From Promerops cafer (taxonomy: Eukaryota > Chordata > Aves > Passeriformes > Nectariniidae), in NCBI GenBank assembly GCA_013398275.1, contig VZSE01008784.1:159921-223920 (forward strand): 64,000 nt of DNA. The letters run 5' to 3'. Under the pieces are notes generated by a model. It was not told the origin of the DNA. It ran no database searches and worked only from the letters and a program-made list of their open reading frames with translations. The position numbers were made by a program, and so were the translations under genes. Shown piece after piece: positions 48,485 through 59,690 of this stretch (its first letter is position 1; the number at the start of each line of letters is the position of its first letter).

Positions 48485-49117
48485 TAAAATAACTGTCCAG
48501 TGCAAGTGCACAGTTACGTAGATATATGTGGCAAAACATGGAATTTTTGCCCCCATGACTGGAATTTTCTTTCTGTGAATAAACAGACATCACATCAATA
48601 ACAGGTGTCACACTCCCACTGCACCAAACACACTGAATGAGTTTTGAAGCACGTTGCAGCTCTGATCTAATCAGCAGTGACCAACTTCCTGACCCAACAG
48701 CCTTTTGGTTTAGGATCCACAATGACAACACTGTAACTGTGAGGCATTAACTTTCCTCAGCAGGAGGGTTTGAAAATTAACCTTATTTGCCATAGTTAAT
48801 CTCCATCACTCAAAATTACTTTCAGTGCCACAAATACTCTGGGAATATCAAGATTTCCTTGTCTGGTGTCCATTAATTTCAGTGATGTTTCTAATTTAAG
48901 CCTGGAGAGAAAGTCCTCAATGACAGTGAGTTACCCAACCACAGGGAGATGATTTAAGAGCAGATGCAATGATCTGGTGCTCAGAAGTTTCCTCTCTGTC
49001 TGCCTGGCTGGTGAGTTCAAGATATCCTACAGGATGCCAGTGGATAAGTGCTTCCTGTGACTGGAATCATAACATGCCCTAAAATTCTGCCCACGACACA
49101 AAATATGCTTGAGGGGA
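48485..49117. other. Unique non-coding DNA
   Basis: Nothing recognised. Confidence 0.5.
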
Positions 49118-49362
49118 TGTCTTTAAATTGACAGGGGGCAGGTTTAGACTGGATATTTAGAAGAAATTCTTCCCTGTGAGGGTGGTGAGGCCCTGGCACA
49201 GGGTGCCCAGAGAAGATGTGGCTGTCCCATCCCTGTGTCTAAGGCCAGGCTGGATGGAGTTTGGAGTAACCTGGGGCAGTGGAAGGTGTCCCTGCCCATG
49301 CCAGGGGGTTGGAATTGGGTGATGTTTAGGCTCCCTTCTAACCCAAACCACTCTATCCTTTT
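49118..49362 (+). mobile_element. CR1 LINE 3' fragment
   Basis: GACTGGATATTTAGAAGAAA, TTCTTCCCTGTGAGGGTGGT, CTGGCACAGGGTGCCCAG, TTCTAACCCAAACCACTCTA. Plus strand. Confidence 0.92.
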
Positions 49363-49452
49363 GAGCTGGGTGTTTAAACTCCCATGGAAGCCAACGGAGA
49401 CTGAGGGCTCGACTCAGCTGAGCTCTGACACCAGCTGAGGTGCTCTAGGATG

Positions 49453-49560
49453 TCACAGAATATCCTGAGATGGAAGGGATCCCCTAGGATCATCCAAGTC
49501 CAACGCCTGGCCCTGCACAGGACACCCCAGGAGCCCCACCCTGTGCCCGAGTGTCCTCTC
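49453..49560 (-). mobile_element. CR1 LINE 3' tail, ATATCCTGAG subfamily
   Basis: TCACAGAATATCCTGAGATG, GAAGGGATCCCCTAGGATCA, CCTGGCCCTGCACAGGACAC. Inverted relative to the copy 90 bp upstream. Confidence 0.87.
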
Positions 49561-49561
49561 T

Positions 49562-50638
49562 GTGGGATGTAGAAAGCTTACAGATGTATCAGACACCTCA
49601 CAGAGACAACCCAGATGGTCCAATAAACCCGTGATCAGGCAGCTGAATCCCACCTACTGGGAGTGGCATGGTCAGGAGACCAAAGCAAAGCTCAGCTTGA
49701 GGAACAAGTGGCGTGGAAGGTGGAGGATACCTGCACTCGGTAAGAGCTTCTTCACTAAGGGAGCAGAGACAGGTCAGGAATACCAGACATTATATGGGAT
49801 TAGTTTGAATAGCCAGAGACAGCTCCCACAACAAAACTGGTCTGGATCTCATCGCCCCGTGGGGGGCTGGTCCAAAGCAGTGGCTAGTGGCACAAGCAGC
49901 TCTGTGCTGCCACTCTTCCCATTCCTCAAGCCCCGTCTCCTGCCACCACAGAGGGGAACCCACCAGTGTTTGTTAGGCACCAGCAGACCCCTGCCAGCAA
50001 TGGTAGAAACTAAATATAAACCGGCTGGGGCTCACAGATTGCATTATCGAGCTCAGAAGAGGAAACACCTGGAGCGAGGGGAGGAGGGGCTGAGCACAGC
50101 CAGCTCTGGAGCTTGCAGGGAATACCCGCCCCAGAGGCACCGGCGTTCCCATCACAGCCTCATAACAACAGATACTGTTTTCCCCGCCAGGAGCACGTCC
50201 CTTCGGAGTCACTGCCCAGCCTCGGGCTGTAATTCCTGCACCGGGCTGCTGCACACTCCTCACGGAGCGCCGCAGATCCATCGCTCATCGAGGCACTGGG
50301 GAGGACGAGCAAAAAACATCCTGTCCACCTGCCAGCCCTTCATCTTCTGCTGGCCAGGATTTCCCTCACAGGGCGCAGTGATGTCTTGCACAGGTTGGAT
50401 CCCCATCCCACTGTCCCCACCACCGCCCAGCTCATGGCATTTGCCTTTTCTCCCTTCCCAGCCTCCAGCTCCAGCCACCTCCTCCATCCCCGGCCTCAAC
50501 TCATCAAAGGGCTCTGTGTTGTGCCTCCCGCTCCCCCTGAGGTCGGCACTACAAATTATCCTTTCATTCCTGCTGTCGTCCCCTCGGCACAGCACTGAAG
50601 TCCCTGTCCCCCCCTACCCTTTCCAAATTCAAAGCTGA
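49562..50638 (+). other. Long stop-free frame of unknown status
   Basis: This is the longest uninterrupted frame in the window, 358 codons. It begins at a GTG, and the first in-frame ATG is at 50000 (codon 147), leaving 212 codons. The translation is rich in Ser, Pro, Arg and His, with a Pro-rich patch (PLSPPPPSSW) near residues 287-296. I see no known domain, signal peptide or transmembrane segment. It lies in repeat-free, GC-rich DNA where stop codons are rarer. I do not call it a gene; it could be a chance frame, part of an untranslated exon, or a lineage-specific ORF. Confidence 0.2.
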
Positions 50639-51999
50639 AAACAAAAATTACATTCTGTTTTTCCCCACGAAACACAGCCCACCTGCTCTGACTTTCGTCC
50701 CCATCCCGTTTTCTGCCCTTCCTTGGTGTGGTGCCTGTTCTTACAGGAGAACATCCACAGTGGAAGGGATCAGGGGCGGTGGGCAGGATCACACAGGAGC
50801 CAGCATCCATCCAGACAGCTGCTCCGGCTCCACCAGCCAGCAACAAAGATTTTGTTTTCCTCTCTCCCTTCACATGCTAATCACCCAGCAGTGATTAGAG
50901 CTGCAGCCGGACTCCAAGGGAAAGAAACAGAGGCGAGGGGCCGGGAGGAATTTTTTCAGCGCTGAGTAGAAAGGGGGGAGAAATTTGGGAAGGGGAAAAA
51001 AAAAACAAAAACAGCAAAATCAAGAAATGGGACTTGAAGAAGCTTCATTCCTTATGGTTGGTCACGTCCACCCCTTTCAGCGTTCAATCCCAAAGTGACC
51101 AGGCAAGGGGCCTATTAAAGATCCCTGTTTTGTTATTAGTATTCCTCCCTCCCAGCCGGGGGAGGTGGCGACGGGGGGAAAGGGAGATGGGAGCAGGTCT
51201 GGGGAGGGCGCTGGGAAATTCCTGGCATTTTTCTGCCTTTGTGTCTGGGGGCTGAACTGAAAGGGAGGGATGCCGGGCTGCATTAAGCCTCCTGCCCCCT
51301 CCAGCAGAGAAGGGATTGCGCTCCCAGAACTGAGAGCCTCTTTATCCCCTTCCTTAGAAGGCTTCCAAAAAAAAAAACCCTACAAATTCGTTGGGATTTT
51401 GAGAGAGAAATCGGTCTAAAAGGAACTCTGGGTTCTGCCTGCCATCTCAGTGGGTATCCCTGACTCCTTTTGATCCCCGTAGGAAAGCAGATCTTCTCTG
51501 TACAGCCTGGGGGCTCAAGCCCTTCATTTTTTTTGGGCTGGTTTCACTTCATAATTGCTGTTTGATGGGGCTCCCCTGGCTCTTCTTTTAGCACGATTCT
51601 ACAGTGCTTCTTTTGACTGTCAGATCCCAGATGGTCACATTCCCCCGGGAATAACAGCCACCAACCACCCTGGAGCTCAGCAAAGCCTGGTCTGAGCCAC
51701 CACCAGGTCCCCAAAATAACCAGGGGTGGATAAAGGGAGAGAGTGGGAATGGAGGAATATTCCTAGAGAGCAGAATGAGAATTGCAGCAACAGCAGATCT
51801 CCCCAGGAACTCCAGCACGAGCGTGGTGGCCCACAGCACCACGTTCATCAGCCACCTTGACTTGTCCTCCATGTAATTTTTCTGCTTTTTTCATGCTTCT
51901 GGTCTCCTCAGCATGCTGAGGCAGCAAGAGCCACATCCCTGAGCTCTTCCTGGCTCTTGCCTGGCTGAGGGATGCTGCCCAGCTGCTGGAGTTGGGGAA
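50639..51999. other. Unique GC-rich DNA with G-runs
   Basis: No gene recognised. A G-rich stretch at 51158-51208 has five or more runs of at least three Gs and might form a quadruplex, although one loop is nine bases. Confidence 0.45.
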
Positions 52000-52507
52000 G
52001 TACCTCGAGTGCTGTGTCCAGCTCTGGCCCCTCAGTTTGGGAAGGACGTGGAGACGCTCGAGCACGTCCGGAGGAGGCAACGAGGCTGGTGAGGGGCTGG
52101 GAGCACAAGCCCTGTGAGGAAGGGCTGAGGGAGCTGGGGGTGCTCAGCCTGGAGAAAAGGAGACTCAGAGGTGCCCTCGTCACTCTCTGCAGCTCCCTGA
52201 AAGGTGGCTGTGCTCAGGGGGGTTGGTCTCTGTCTCCAGGCAGCACTGACAGAACCAGAGGACACAGCCTTGAGCTGCCCCAAGGGAAATCCAGGCTGGG
52301 TATTGGAAAGAGTTTTGTACAGGAAGGGAGATAAAGCCCTGGGATGCTCTGCCCGGGGAGGTGCTGCAGTCACCATCCCTGGGTGTGGGTAACACAGACT
52401 GGATGTGGCACTGGTGCCATGGTTTGGTTGAGGTGTTGGGGTTGGGTTGGACTCGATGATCTTGGAGGTCTCTTCCAACATAGACATTCTGGGATTCTGT
52501 GATTCTT
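52000..52507 (+). mobile_element. CR1 LINE 3' fragment, third subfamily, long copy
   Basis: GAGTGCTGTGTCCAGCTCTG, AGGCTGGTGAGGGGCTGGGA, GGTGCTCAGCCTGGAGAAAA, GGAGGTGCTGCAGTCACCAT, GGACTCGATGATCTTGGAGG, CTCTTCCAACATAGACATTC. It keeps about 500 bp. The minus-strand 190-codon frame across it is a repeat shadow. Confidence 0.9.
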
Positions 52508-53459
52508 CTGTGAAGGAGCAAATGCTCCTGCCTCCTCCCCCTCGCCCTCCGGATGCTGTGACCCAGGGGCTGCTCTCCTGCTCAGCTTTCTCTGCTGCAA
52601 ACAATGGGGACCCAGTCTATTCTTACACAGAAGCTATTCAGGGCTTAGAATTGTTGCTGGTGCTTTTACCTTTTCCAGCACTATTGTATCCTCCTGAGGT
52701 GGGGGAGCAGCATTGTACCCACCACACAAGGGGTCAGAGCCCAGGTTATTTACTCCACGCCACGGTGGGGTTTTATTAACAATATTCTTCTCGTACAAAC
52801 TCTAAACTCCTATTTGATCTTGATGACATTTCACTCTTTCCAGGGACCCGAGGATGACACCCTGGGAATGGTTAATTTGGGGCCTCTGTATGTTCATGCT
52901 GCTTTTTTTTTCCCATGTGCAATCTTTTTCACTTTTCACCATCAAACGTAGGCTGTCCCTTTTCCTGCTCACTTCCTGCAGACTAGGAAGAATATCCTTC
53001 AGCAGGTTTTCCTGGTGAGTTTTCAGTAGCATAAATCTCTGCTGCTTTCACTCTTCACCCCCTTTGCCAGATCACTCCTGAACAGTCTGAGCAGAGCAGG
53101 ACCAGCATCACGACTCTTCTGGGAAAATCTGCCACGCATTCCTGTCCTTTGTTCCCTAGCTTTAAACATTTAATTAATCCACTGCAGCTTCTGAATAAGG
53201 ACAGTAGGAGTGTCTCTCCAGGAATTGGATCAGTCCCATCAGATTGGATTCTGCCCATGTGCCAACTCACCCATGTCTTTGACAGGGTCCAGCAAAAGAG
53301 GCCAGAAAGTCTCCAGTGGCAGGATGGCCTCACTCCTGAGGTTCAAACTGCTGCTTTTTGGTGGCTGTCAGGAAGAATTCCCACAAGAGGCTTTCCTGTA
53401 GTCCACATCATCCCATGAGAAGATGAGTGTGCCTAATTGTATGAGGTTCAAGCATTAAG
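52508..53459. other. Unique non-coding DNA
   Basis: No gene or repeat recognised. Confidence 0.5.
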
Positions 53460-53800
53460 TCATAGAATCAGAGAATGGTTTGGGTTGGAAGGGACTTTTA
53501 AAAGTCCTCTGCAATGAGCAGGGACACCTACCAGTAGACCAGATTCCTCCAAGCCTGACCCTGAATGTTTCCAGGGATGGGGCATCTACCACCTCTCTGG
53601 GCAACCTGTGCCAGTATTTTTTCACCCTTTTTATTGTAAAACATTTCTTCCTTAGAGCTAATCTGAATTGACCCTTTTTGTTTAAAACCATCACCCATTC
53701 TCTGATCAAAACAGGCCCTGCTAAAAAGTTTGTCCCCATCTTTTTTCAGTATTGAAAGGACACAACGAGGTCTCCCCAGACCCTTCTCTTCTCACTGATT
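53460..53800 (-). mobile_element. CR1 LINE 3' fragment
   Basis: CATAGAATCAGAGAATGGTT, CCTCTGCAATGAGCAGGGAC, GGGCATCTACCACCTCTCTG, TTGTTTAAAACCATCACCCA, CGAGGTCTCCCCAGACCC. Same subfamily as the long copy at 22745 (short ATCTACCACCT variant). Confidence 0.92.
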
Positions 53801-54029
53801 CCCCAGAGTTCTGCCTGGATGGATTTTCCCTGGGGGAATAATCTCACCTTATCCCACCCAGCCCACCTGCAGGACACATCTCCAATCCTTCTCTCCTCCT
53901 CCATCCCGCTGGCACCAGGAGGAGAGAATGTGCAGGATTTTACATCATGGAGAGCTATAAACTGGGCCCAGATCTGTTTCCTGGAAAGAATTACGAGGAG
54001 CTGACAAACATCCACGTATCATCTGATAG

Positions 54030-54144
54030 CTAAAAATAGGGAATGTCCACCAGGAATCACCAAGCCCCACCTTGGCATGCCCATGGAGCACCGGTGGGAT
54101 GTGTTTGCAGCTACACAATGGGAGATGGGGAATGCTAAATATAG
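54030..54144. promoter_or_regulatory. Paired MEF2-like sites with adjacent GGAATG motifs
   Basis: CTAAAAATAG at 54030-54039 and CTAAATATAG at 54135-54144 both fit the MEF2 consensus CTA(A/T)4TAG exactly. Each directly adjoins GGAATG (54040-54045 and 54129-54134), the MCAT/TEAD core. TGATAG, a GATA-type core, lies at 54024-54029. MEF2 plus TEAD sites are typical of muscle enhancers. No function has been shown here. Confidence 0.35.
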
Positions 54145-57100
54145 GGAGAGTTGTTCTTTAGCACAGGGGGGTGTGGTGGGACATGCGCTGTGCCAGGAGA
54201 GCAGCTTTTGGCCAGCAAATAAGAGATGACAACAGTCAAGGAGGAAGAACAACATTTATTCCTGAATACGTGCTGTCTTGTGCCTCTGTCCTGCCAGGAG
54301 TGACCTCAGGGAAACAGGGAGCTCTTCACCACCTCCTGCTCCTCTCCCTCCCTCCTCCTCTTTCTGCTTTGGATTCCTCTGTTTACCATTCTCAGAGCAT
54401 GCACAGGCACCCTGTAGTGAGCATCTCTCTCATTCGCTGACAAATAAATGTCTCATATCAAACCCACTGCACACTGGAGAGCAAACTCTCTGTGACTAAT
54501 ACACCAGAGGAGGTTTCAGGCTTCCATTTTCTTTCTCACTATTTCCTGTGATTATCCTGTGCTTTTTAATGAAGAATGAGCAGTCCAACCCTGCCTGGTG
54601 CCATAGGAGCAGGGGAAGCAGATGAGGCAAACTCAGGGATGTCACATAAAAATAGGAAAAGAGAGATTCCAGGCTGGGCTGGTCACTGCAGTTTGGCTCT
54701 GTGGTTCTCACTCATCCGTGGTTCAGTTCTCAAAAAGTAAATCTAAGTTGGGAACCCACTCAGTCAGTTTTGAGGGTGAGGTCACACCTACCATATTTTG
54801 GTTTGTTATCTGTAGAAAATGGCCATAATATTTCCTGTTTTCCATGTTTGCCCTCCTGTGTGCAGGACTAAATTCTGTTCTGTAATGCCATCACATGCAG
54901 ACACGTGAAAGAGAAAAGAAAACAGTTTGAAGAGGACAAACAGGGTCTTTTCGGAGAAAACTTTTTTATTATATAATTCAGTGTGTGAACTACAATGTTA
55001 AAACATCAACCTGTTCTTTAATCCAGCATCTTGAAAAGCAACATTAGGAGTCAACATCTGGGTTTGTCATCTACCCTGTGAGTTCAGGAGCTTTGAAGGA
55101 GGTGAGGCTCTTCCTGCAGGGAAGATTCTCACGGGACAGCAGTTGTGTTCACCGTCCTTGTTTCAGAGGTCTTTCCACATTATGAAGCAAGAAGTTTGCT
55201 TGGATGCAGAGGAAGCCTTATACGTTGACTAACCATGTTCCTAAAGTCTGGGTAGGAATTCATTTTGTTCTCAGGATCTTGGAGACAAAAGAGCTGGGAG
55301 TTCTTCCAAGGTTACCTGACTCTTCCCAGTGCTGCAGCTCCCTTATCTCCCTCGTGAGCCCATCCTGCTCCTTCCACCCTGGGTGCTCCAGGGTATCATC
55401 AGCGTGGCTGCTGCACATGGATGGGCAACCCTGCCTTCACTGGTCATCTCAATGCTTGAGCCCACCGTCCAGAGGCTTATAAATACAGAAATATTACAGA
55501 TTTCGCATTCTCCTTGTTGACTCAGGATCCTAAATATTTCCAAGTATGAAGGAAGTTAGTATGGCACTGCCTTCTGGGTCGTGAAGGGGTAACTGTGCCT
55601 CATCTCACATTTCCCAGAGAAAAAAGTGAACATCCATGTTAATCTCTCTCTTTTCATCCCACCCAAGGCAATGGAGGAAAACATCTCCATCCTCTCCAGT
55701 GACTGGAGAGACCCTAAATGGAGAGACACACTTGAAAAAGTCCAGCTGCTGGTGACCCAGGAGCCATAGGAACTTTACAGTGGCTATGGAGGATTTACTA
55801 ATTGGGTGTGGATTAAGACTAAGCCTTCCCTCTGATTCAGACCAAGATACATTAGACAGAGACCAAAAGTATAGACAGAGATCAGTGGTATAGATTCCAG
55901 TTCCACCCTGCTCTTGGCAGGTTTAGCATCCAGCTCTGATCCTGGAGTAGGTCCATCAGACAAAGCACGGAAAGCACACCCTCTTCATCCCTGATTTGCC
56001 AAACCCAAGCCCATAAACCCTTTACCAGAGCCATGGGACCTCTCCAGCATGGTCACTGCTGGTGGTGGGTTGAGGTCTAGCTGTTTGCAAGCCTGTTGGG
56101 GAAGGAATTGCAAGTTTTCTCTGAGTGGATTTGCCATTTGCTAGCAGGAAAACCAATCAGGTTCAACCTGGAGAGAGAAGCCTTGTATGATCCTTTTGCA
56201 TCTTTTGCAGATGTTCTCCTCAGTTCCCCCTCACACACAGGATGCAGCAACATAATGACAACTTCCTCCAGTCCCAGAAATTCAGCAAAGCTCTCCCCAC
56301 AGCAGGGGCCTTCCCACCATGTTTCTTATGGGAGCAGGTCCAGCCCGGCCCCCTGTCCTTCCCAGAATTTCCTTTTATTGTTAATCTCAGCAGAGTGAAA
56401 CACAGACCACATCTGGAGTGTTCTCCTGGACACTCCACTTTCCCACCGGCCACCCTGGAGAGAGGAGACCGGGCCACAAACCACAGATTGCTGGGGGTTT
56501 ATTTATCAATTTTCTTCTTTTTCTCTCCACTCAGGCTTTTAACTCTTCTCTTTCTATTATCTTGGTAGAGTTGCAGTCCTTCACACTGCAGAGCAGGGGT
56601 GAGAGGGGGTGTGCATCTGACTGGTGCAAGTGTCAGAGTGCCCTTGCAGATCTCCTTCCTTCAGGATGCTCAGCCTGAGAGCCAAAACTGACGTTTTTAG
56701 GACAAAGCAACTCTCCTGCCATCACCTCCTGCATCTGTGAGCTGAATCCCTACTCTTGCAGGTAGCAGAGAGCTGAGGCACGAGGCAGGGCTGTATCTGA
56801 TGTAAAATGCCAAGGTGGAGGGCTGTGAATGCTGCTAATTGTCCTTCACGAAATGTCAGCTCCCCAGGTACCTCATTAACACCCTCAACACAGCCAACAG
56901 GACGTGGCTTTATGCTGTGCTGGGACAGGAATGCTCTCCATGCCTGTTTGCACAGCACTGAGCAAAAGGCAGCTTTTGAATCCATTTGAGCTTTCTTGGA
57001 TCAATCTGAACCACAAGAATGGACAGTAATATTCCTGAGCTCTAATAAATCCCATCTCATTGCCAGAGTCCCTGGCTGAAAGGAGAATTTCTTTTTACTG

Positions 57101-58023
57101 GTAGAGGCTGCAGGCATTCTGCCTCCAGGCTGGCTTGATCTCAAGGAGGTGAAGTGTTTGCACAAGGTCTCCTGGCAACAATTTCCCAGTGTCTGGGCAG
57201 TAGGTTTGGCTTAAGCCTAATCAACAGTGACTCCACATTTGGGGTGATTTGGGTTAATAACTCCTGCCTAATTATCCTCCATCTGAGTGCCAGAGAAGAA
57301 GTTAAAGCCATCACAGATCACCAGTACCCAACTGCAGCAGGGAAACCACCATAAACCTTCTCCAAGGTCAGCACTTTGCTGGGAGTCCCAGCACCAGCAG
57401 AGGGGAGATGATGACAGGATCTCACACCTTCCTAGTCCTTCCTTTCCCAGCTGCTTGGAAAGCTCTGATCTGTCTTGGCTTTTCAAACACCATGCAAAAA
57501 CTGTCATGCTGGGGCTGCTGCTGGTGCAGGCACCTGCACAGAACTGCAGGAATGGTGAGGAACTGGCTGGATGGAGATTTCCCCTGCTACCTCACATCAT
57601 TTCCCCTTTTCCCCTGGCTATTTATTGCTATTCTTTTGCAGCTGGAGGGGGAGAGAGCTTCAGCTGTCCTCTCCTGAAGAGTACTTTGTCCACAGGTTTT
57701 GATGCAAGCAGGAATTCTCCTGTCTCTGTGCTTCTCCAGCAGGGAAATTTAGCTCCATCCTTGTCAGCCTTGCAACCAATGTCCTTCTGTAATTCCCATT
57801 ACTGCTGATGAGAGTGACGCATTTCCACTAACTGGGTGAATGTCCCTTAAATTAGTCTTCACTGAAACATGGACGCAGGGAAATAAAAGGGAGGCAGTGT
57901 TTCAATTAGCTCCCAGTTTGTTTTCAGCCTTGTCTTTGAAGCTCCACATAAAGTGTTTAAAAACCCCTCGCTGTTAAGGAAGAAAAAGCGAAAATGTGTT
58001 TATCTGTGCAAAGCTTTAGTTCA

Positions 58024-58050
58024 TGGAAATAATAACATTTATTATTTCCA
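58024..58050. repeat. Perfect 11-bp inverted repeat
   Basis: TGGAAATAATA, spacer ACATT, TATTATTTCCA. The AT-rich stem could extrude or bind a dimeric factor. No gene is adjacent. Confidence 0.8.
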
Positions 58051-59561
58051 CTGCATGTCCTTTCTGTAAATGTCAAAACCTTCCATAGACCCAGCCCATG
58101 ACTGTCTTGTTAATCTTGTTGAGATGCAGGATGTAACTTGGAGCTTGTGTTGGGAAACTGAGGAACTGGAAGGGAAAATCACCTTTTAGAAGCTAAACCA
58201 ACATGATCATAAGAAATGAGACTTAGGAGTGGGGTTCACCTCCTCTAACTGCAAGAAGTGGCTCATCTGGCCTAGCTTGGGTTCCCACTACAGACGTGAA
58301 TTCCCCTTTCCAAAAGCATTTCTCTCACCTTAATTTACCACAAACAAGGACCAGCATAAGGATTGGGCGTTCTGGGGTGACACAGGATTCACACCAACTC
58401 TGCCATGCTGATATCCCAGGGAGGGGTTTTGGGGGTGGAAGGAAGCCATCGGAGGTGATTCATGTCTCAGCAACCCATGGCTTGCACCAGGCATGAAGGA
58501 AACTGCTCACGAGGCAGCTGAGAGCACCAGCCCCATAGGACATTGGAGGGGGGAAGAGGAAATAAGGTTTTTGATATTGCTGGAGGGGTCAACCACTACT
58601 CTGGGACATGAGGCTTTCATTTGACCCCTTCTTTCCTCTTTAGTTTTTATCCATGTCTAAAACTGCACAAGGGAAAGCAGGAGGACAGCAACTGAAACTC
58701 AGCCCAGGACAGGGACAGAGAGACAAACAAACAGGGGTTTGCCCAAGGCTACCTGACTCAACACAACCCAACCCTCTGGCCCTCACTCCCAGCCCTCACT
58801 GTCCCCCAGACACCCTCACAAAGCCCCAGCCACATCCTAAATGCTCCATGGAGGGGATCCACATTGACAAACCACAAGCTCCCTCCCATCCCCTTCCCCA
58901 CTCCTGGCTCCGAGGAATTCCCCTCATCTCTAATAATTCAACGAGCTTTGTTATGACAGGGCAATGCACTTAATGGAGAGTGAAATTGAAGAAGAATGTG
59001 TGGAAGTTGCAGCTTTTATCTCTAAAACAAATAGTGAATTCCTCAGGGCTGCTGCAGCCCCAAACAACGATCCGAGCTGCTGGACCTTTGCAGGTTGCCC
59101 TGGTGACTTCCAGGCTTTTTTTGGGGGCAGATCCTTGTCAGAGGGAAGAGGTGAGGAGTTGGTGTTTGGAGAGCAGTGTGTGCCCAAGTGGCAGAGGATA
59201 TTTAGGCTGTGGAGGTGTGCTGCACCCAAGGGTCATCTTGGGAAATTCCCACTGGATCCAGACTGGGATTTCAAGGAGTTTCCCTGTTCCACCTAGAAGG
59301 AAGTATTGCCGATACCTTGTCCAGCAAAATGGTGCAATCCATCCCAAATTTCTTTTGGAGGTCTTCCACTGGTCCTTCACAGCCCACAGACCTCTGCAGG
59401 AGTTTGTGGGGAGGATGAACACAAGGGATTTTGGAGCAGGAGTCATCCACTCACTGTGGCCTTGGATAAAGAGTTGTCTGTGTTGCTCTCTACACCTTCC
59501 TGAGGAGGGGAAGTGGAGAGGGAGGTGCTGAGCTCTACTCTCTGATATCCAGTGGCAGGAC

Positions 59562-59690
59562 GTGTTGGAATGGTTCCAAACTGTGCCAGGAGAGGTTCAG
59601 ACTGGACATGAGGAAGCATTTCTTTACCAAGAGGGTGGTTAAACACTGCAGCAGGCTCCCTAGCAGGAATGTTGGCAGCCTGCTGAAAAT
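59562..59690 (+). mobile_element. Old CR1 fragment
   Basis: AGGAGAGGTTCAGACTGGAC, ATGAGGAAGCATTTCTTTAC, CAAGAGGGTGGTTAAACACT match an older CR1 type. The 3' part is replaced by unrelated sequence. Confidence 0.75.

Larger units (their letters stand above)
53801..59561. other. Long repeat-free stretch
   Basis: About 5.8 kb without a recognisable CR1, gene or RNA. It contains the MEF2/TEAD-like motif pair at 54030-54144 and the inverted repeat at 58024-58050. Frames of 173-183 codons (57287-57808, 58980-59531) have no recognisable product. Confidence 0.5.

Noticed and set aside
51158..51208. G-quadruplex candidate
   Set aside because: G-runs are present but one loop is nine bases. Kept only as a note in the feature text.
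52032..52604. 190-codon minus-strand frame
   Set aside because: Antisense to a CR1 copy.
57287..57808. 173-codon plus-strand frame, and a 183-codon frame at 58980-59531
   Set aside because: No family resemblance and no supporting exon structure; chance frames in stop-poor sequence.
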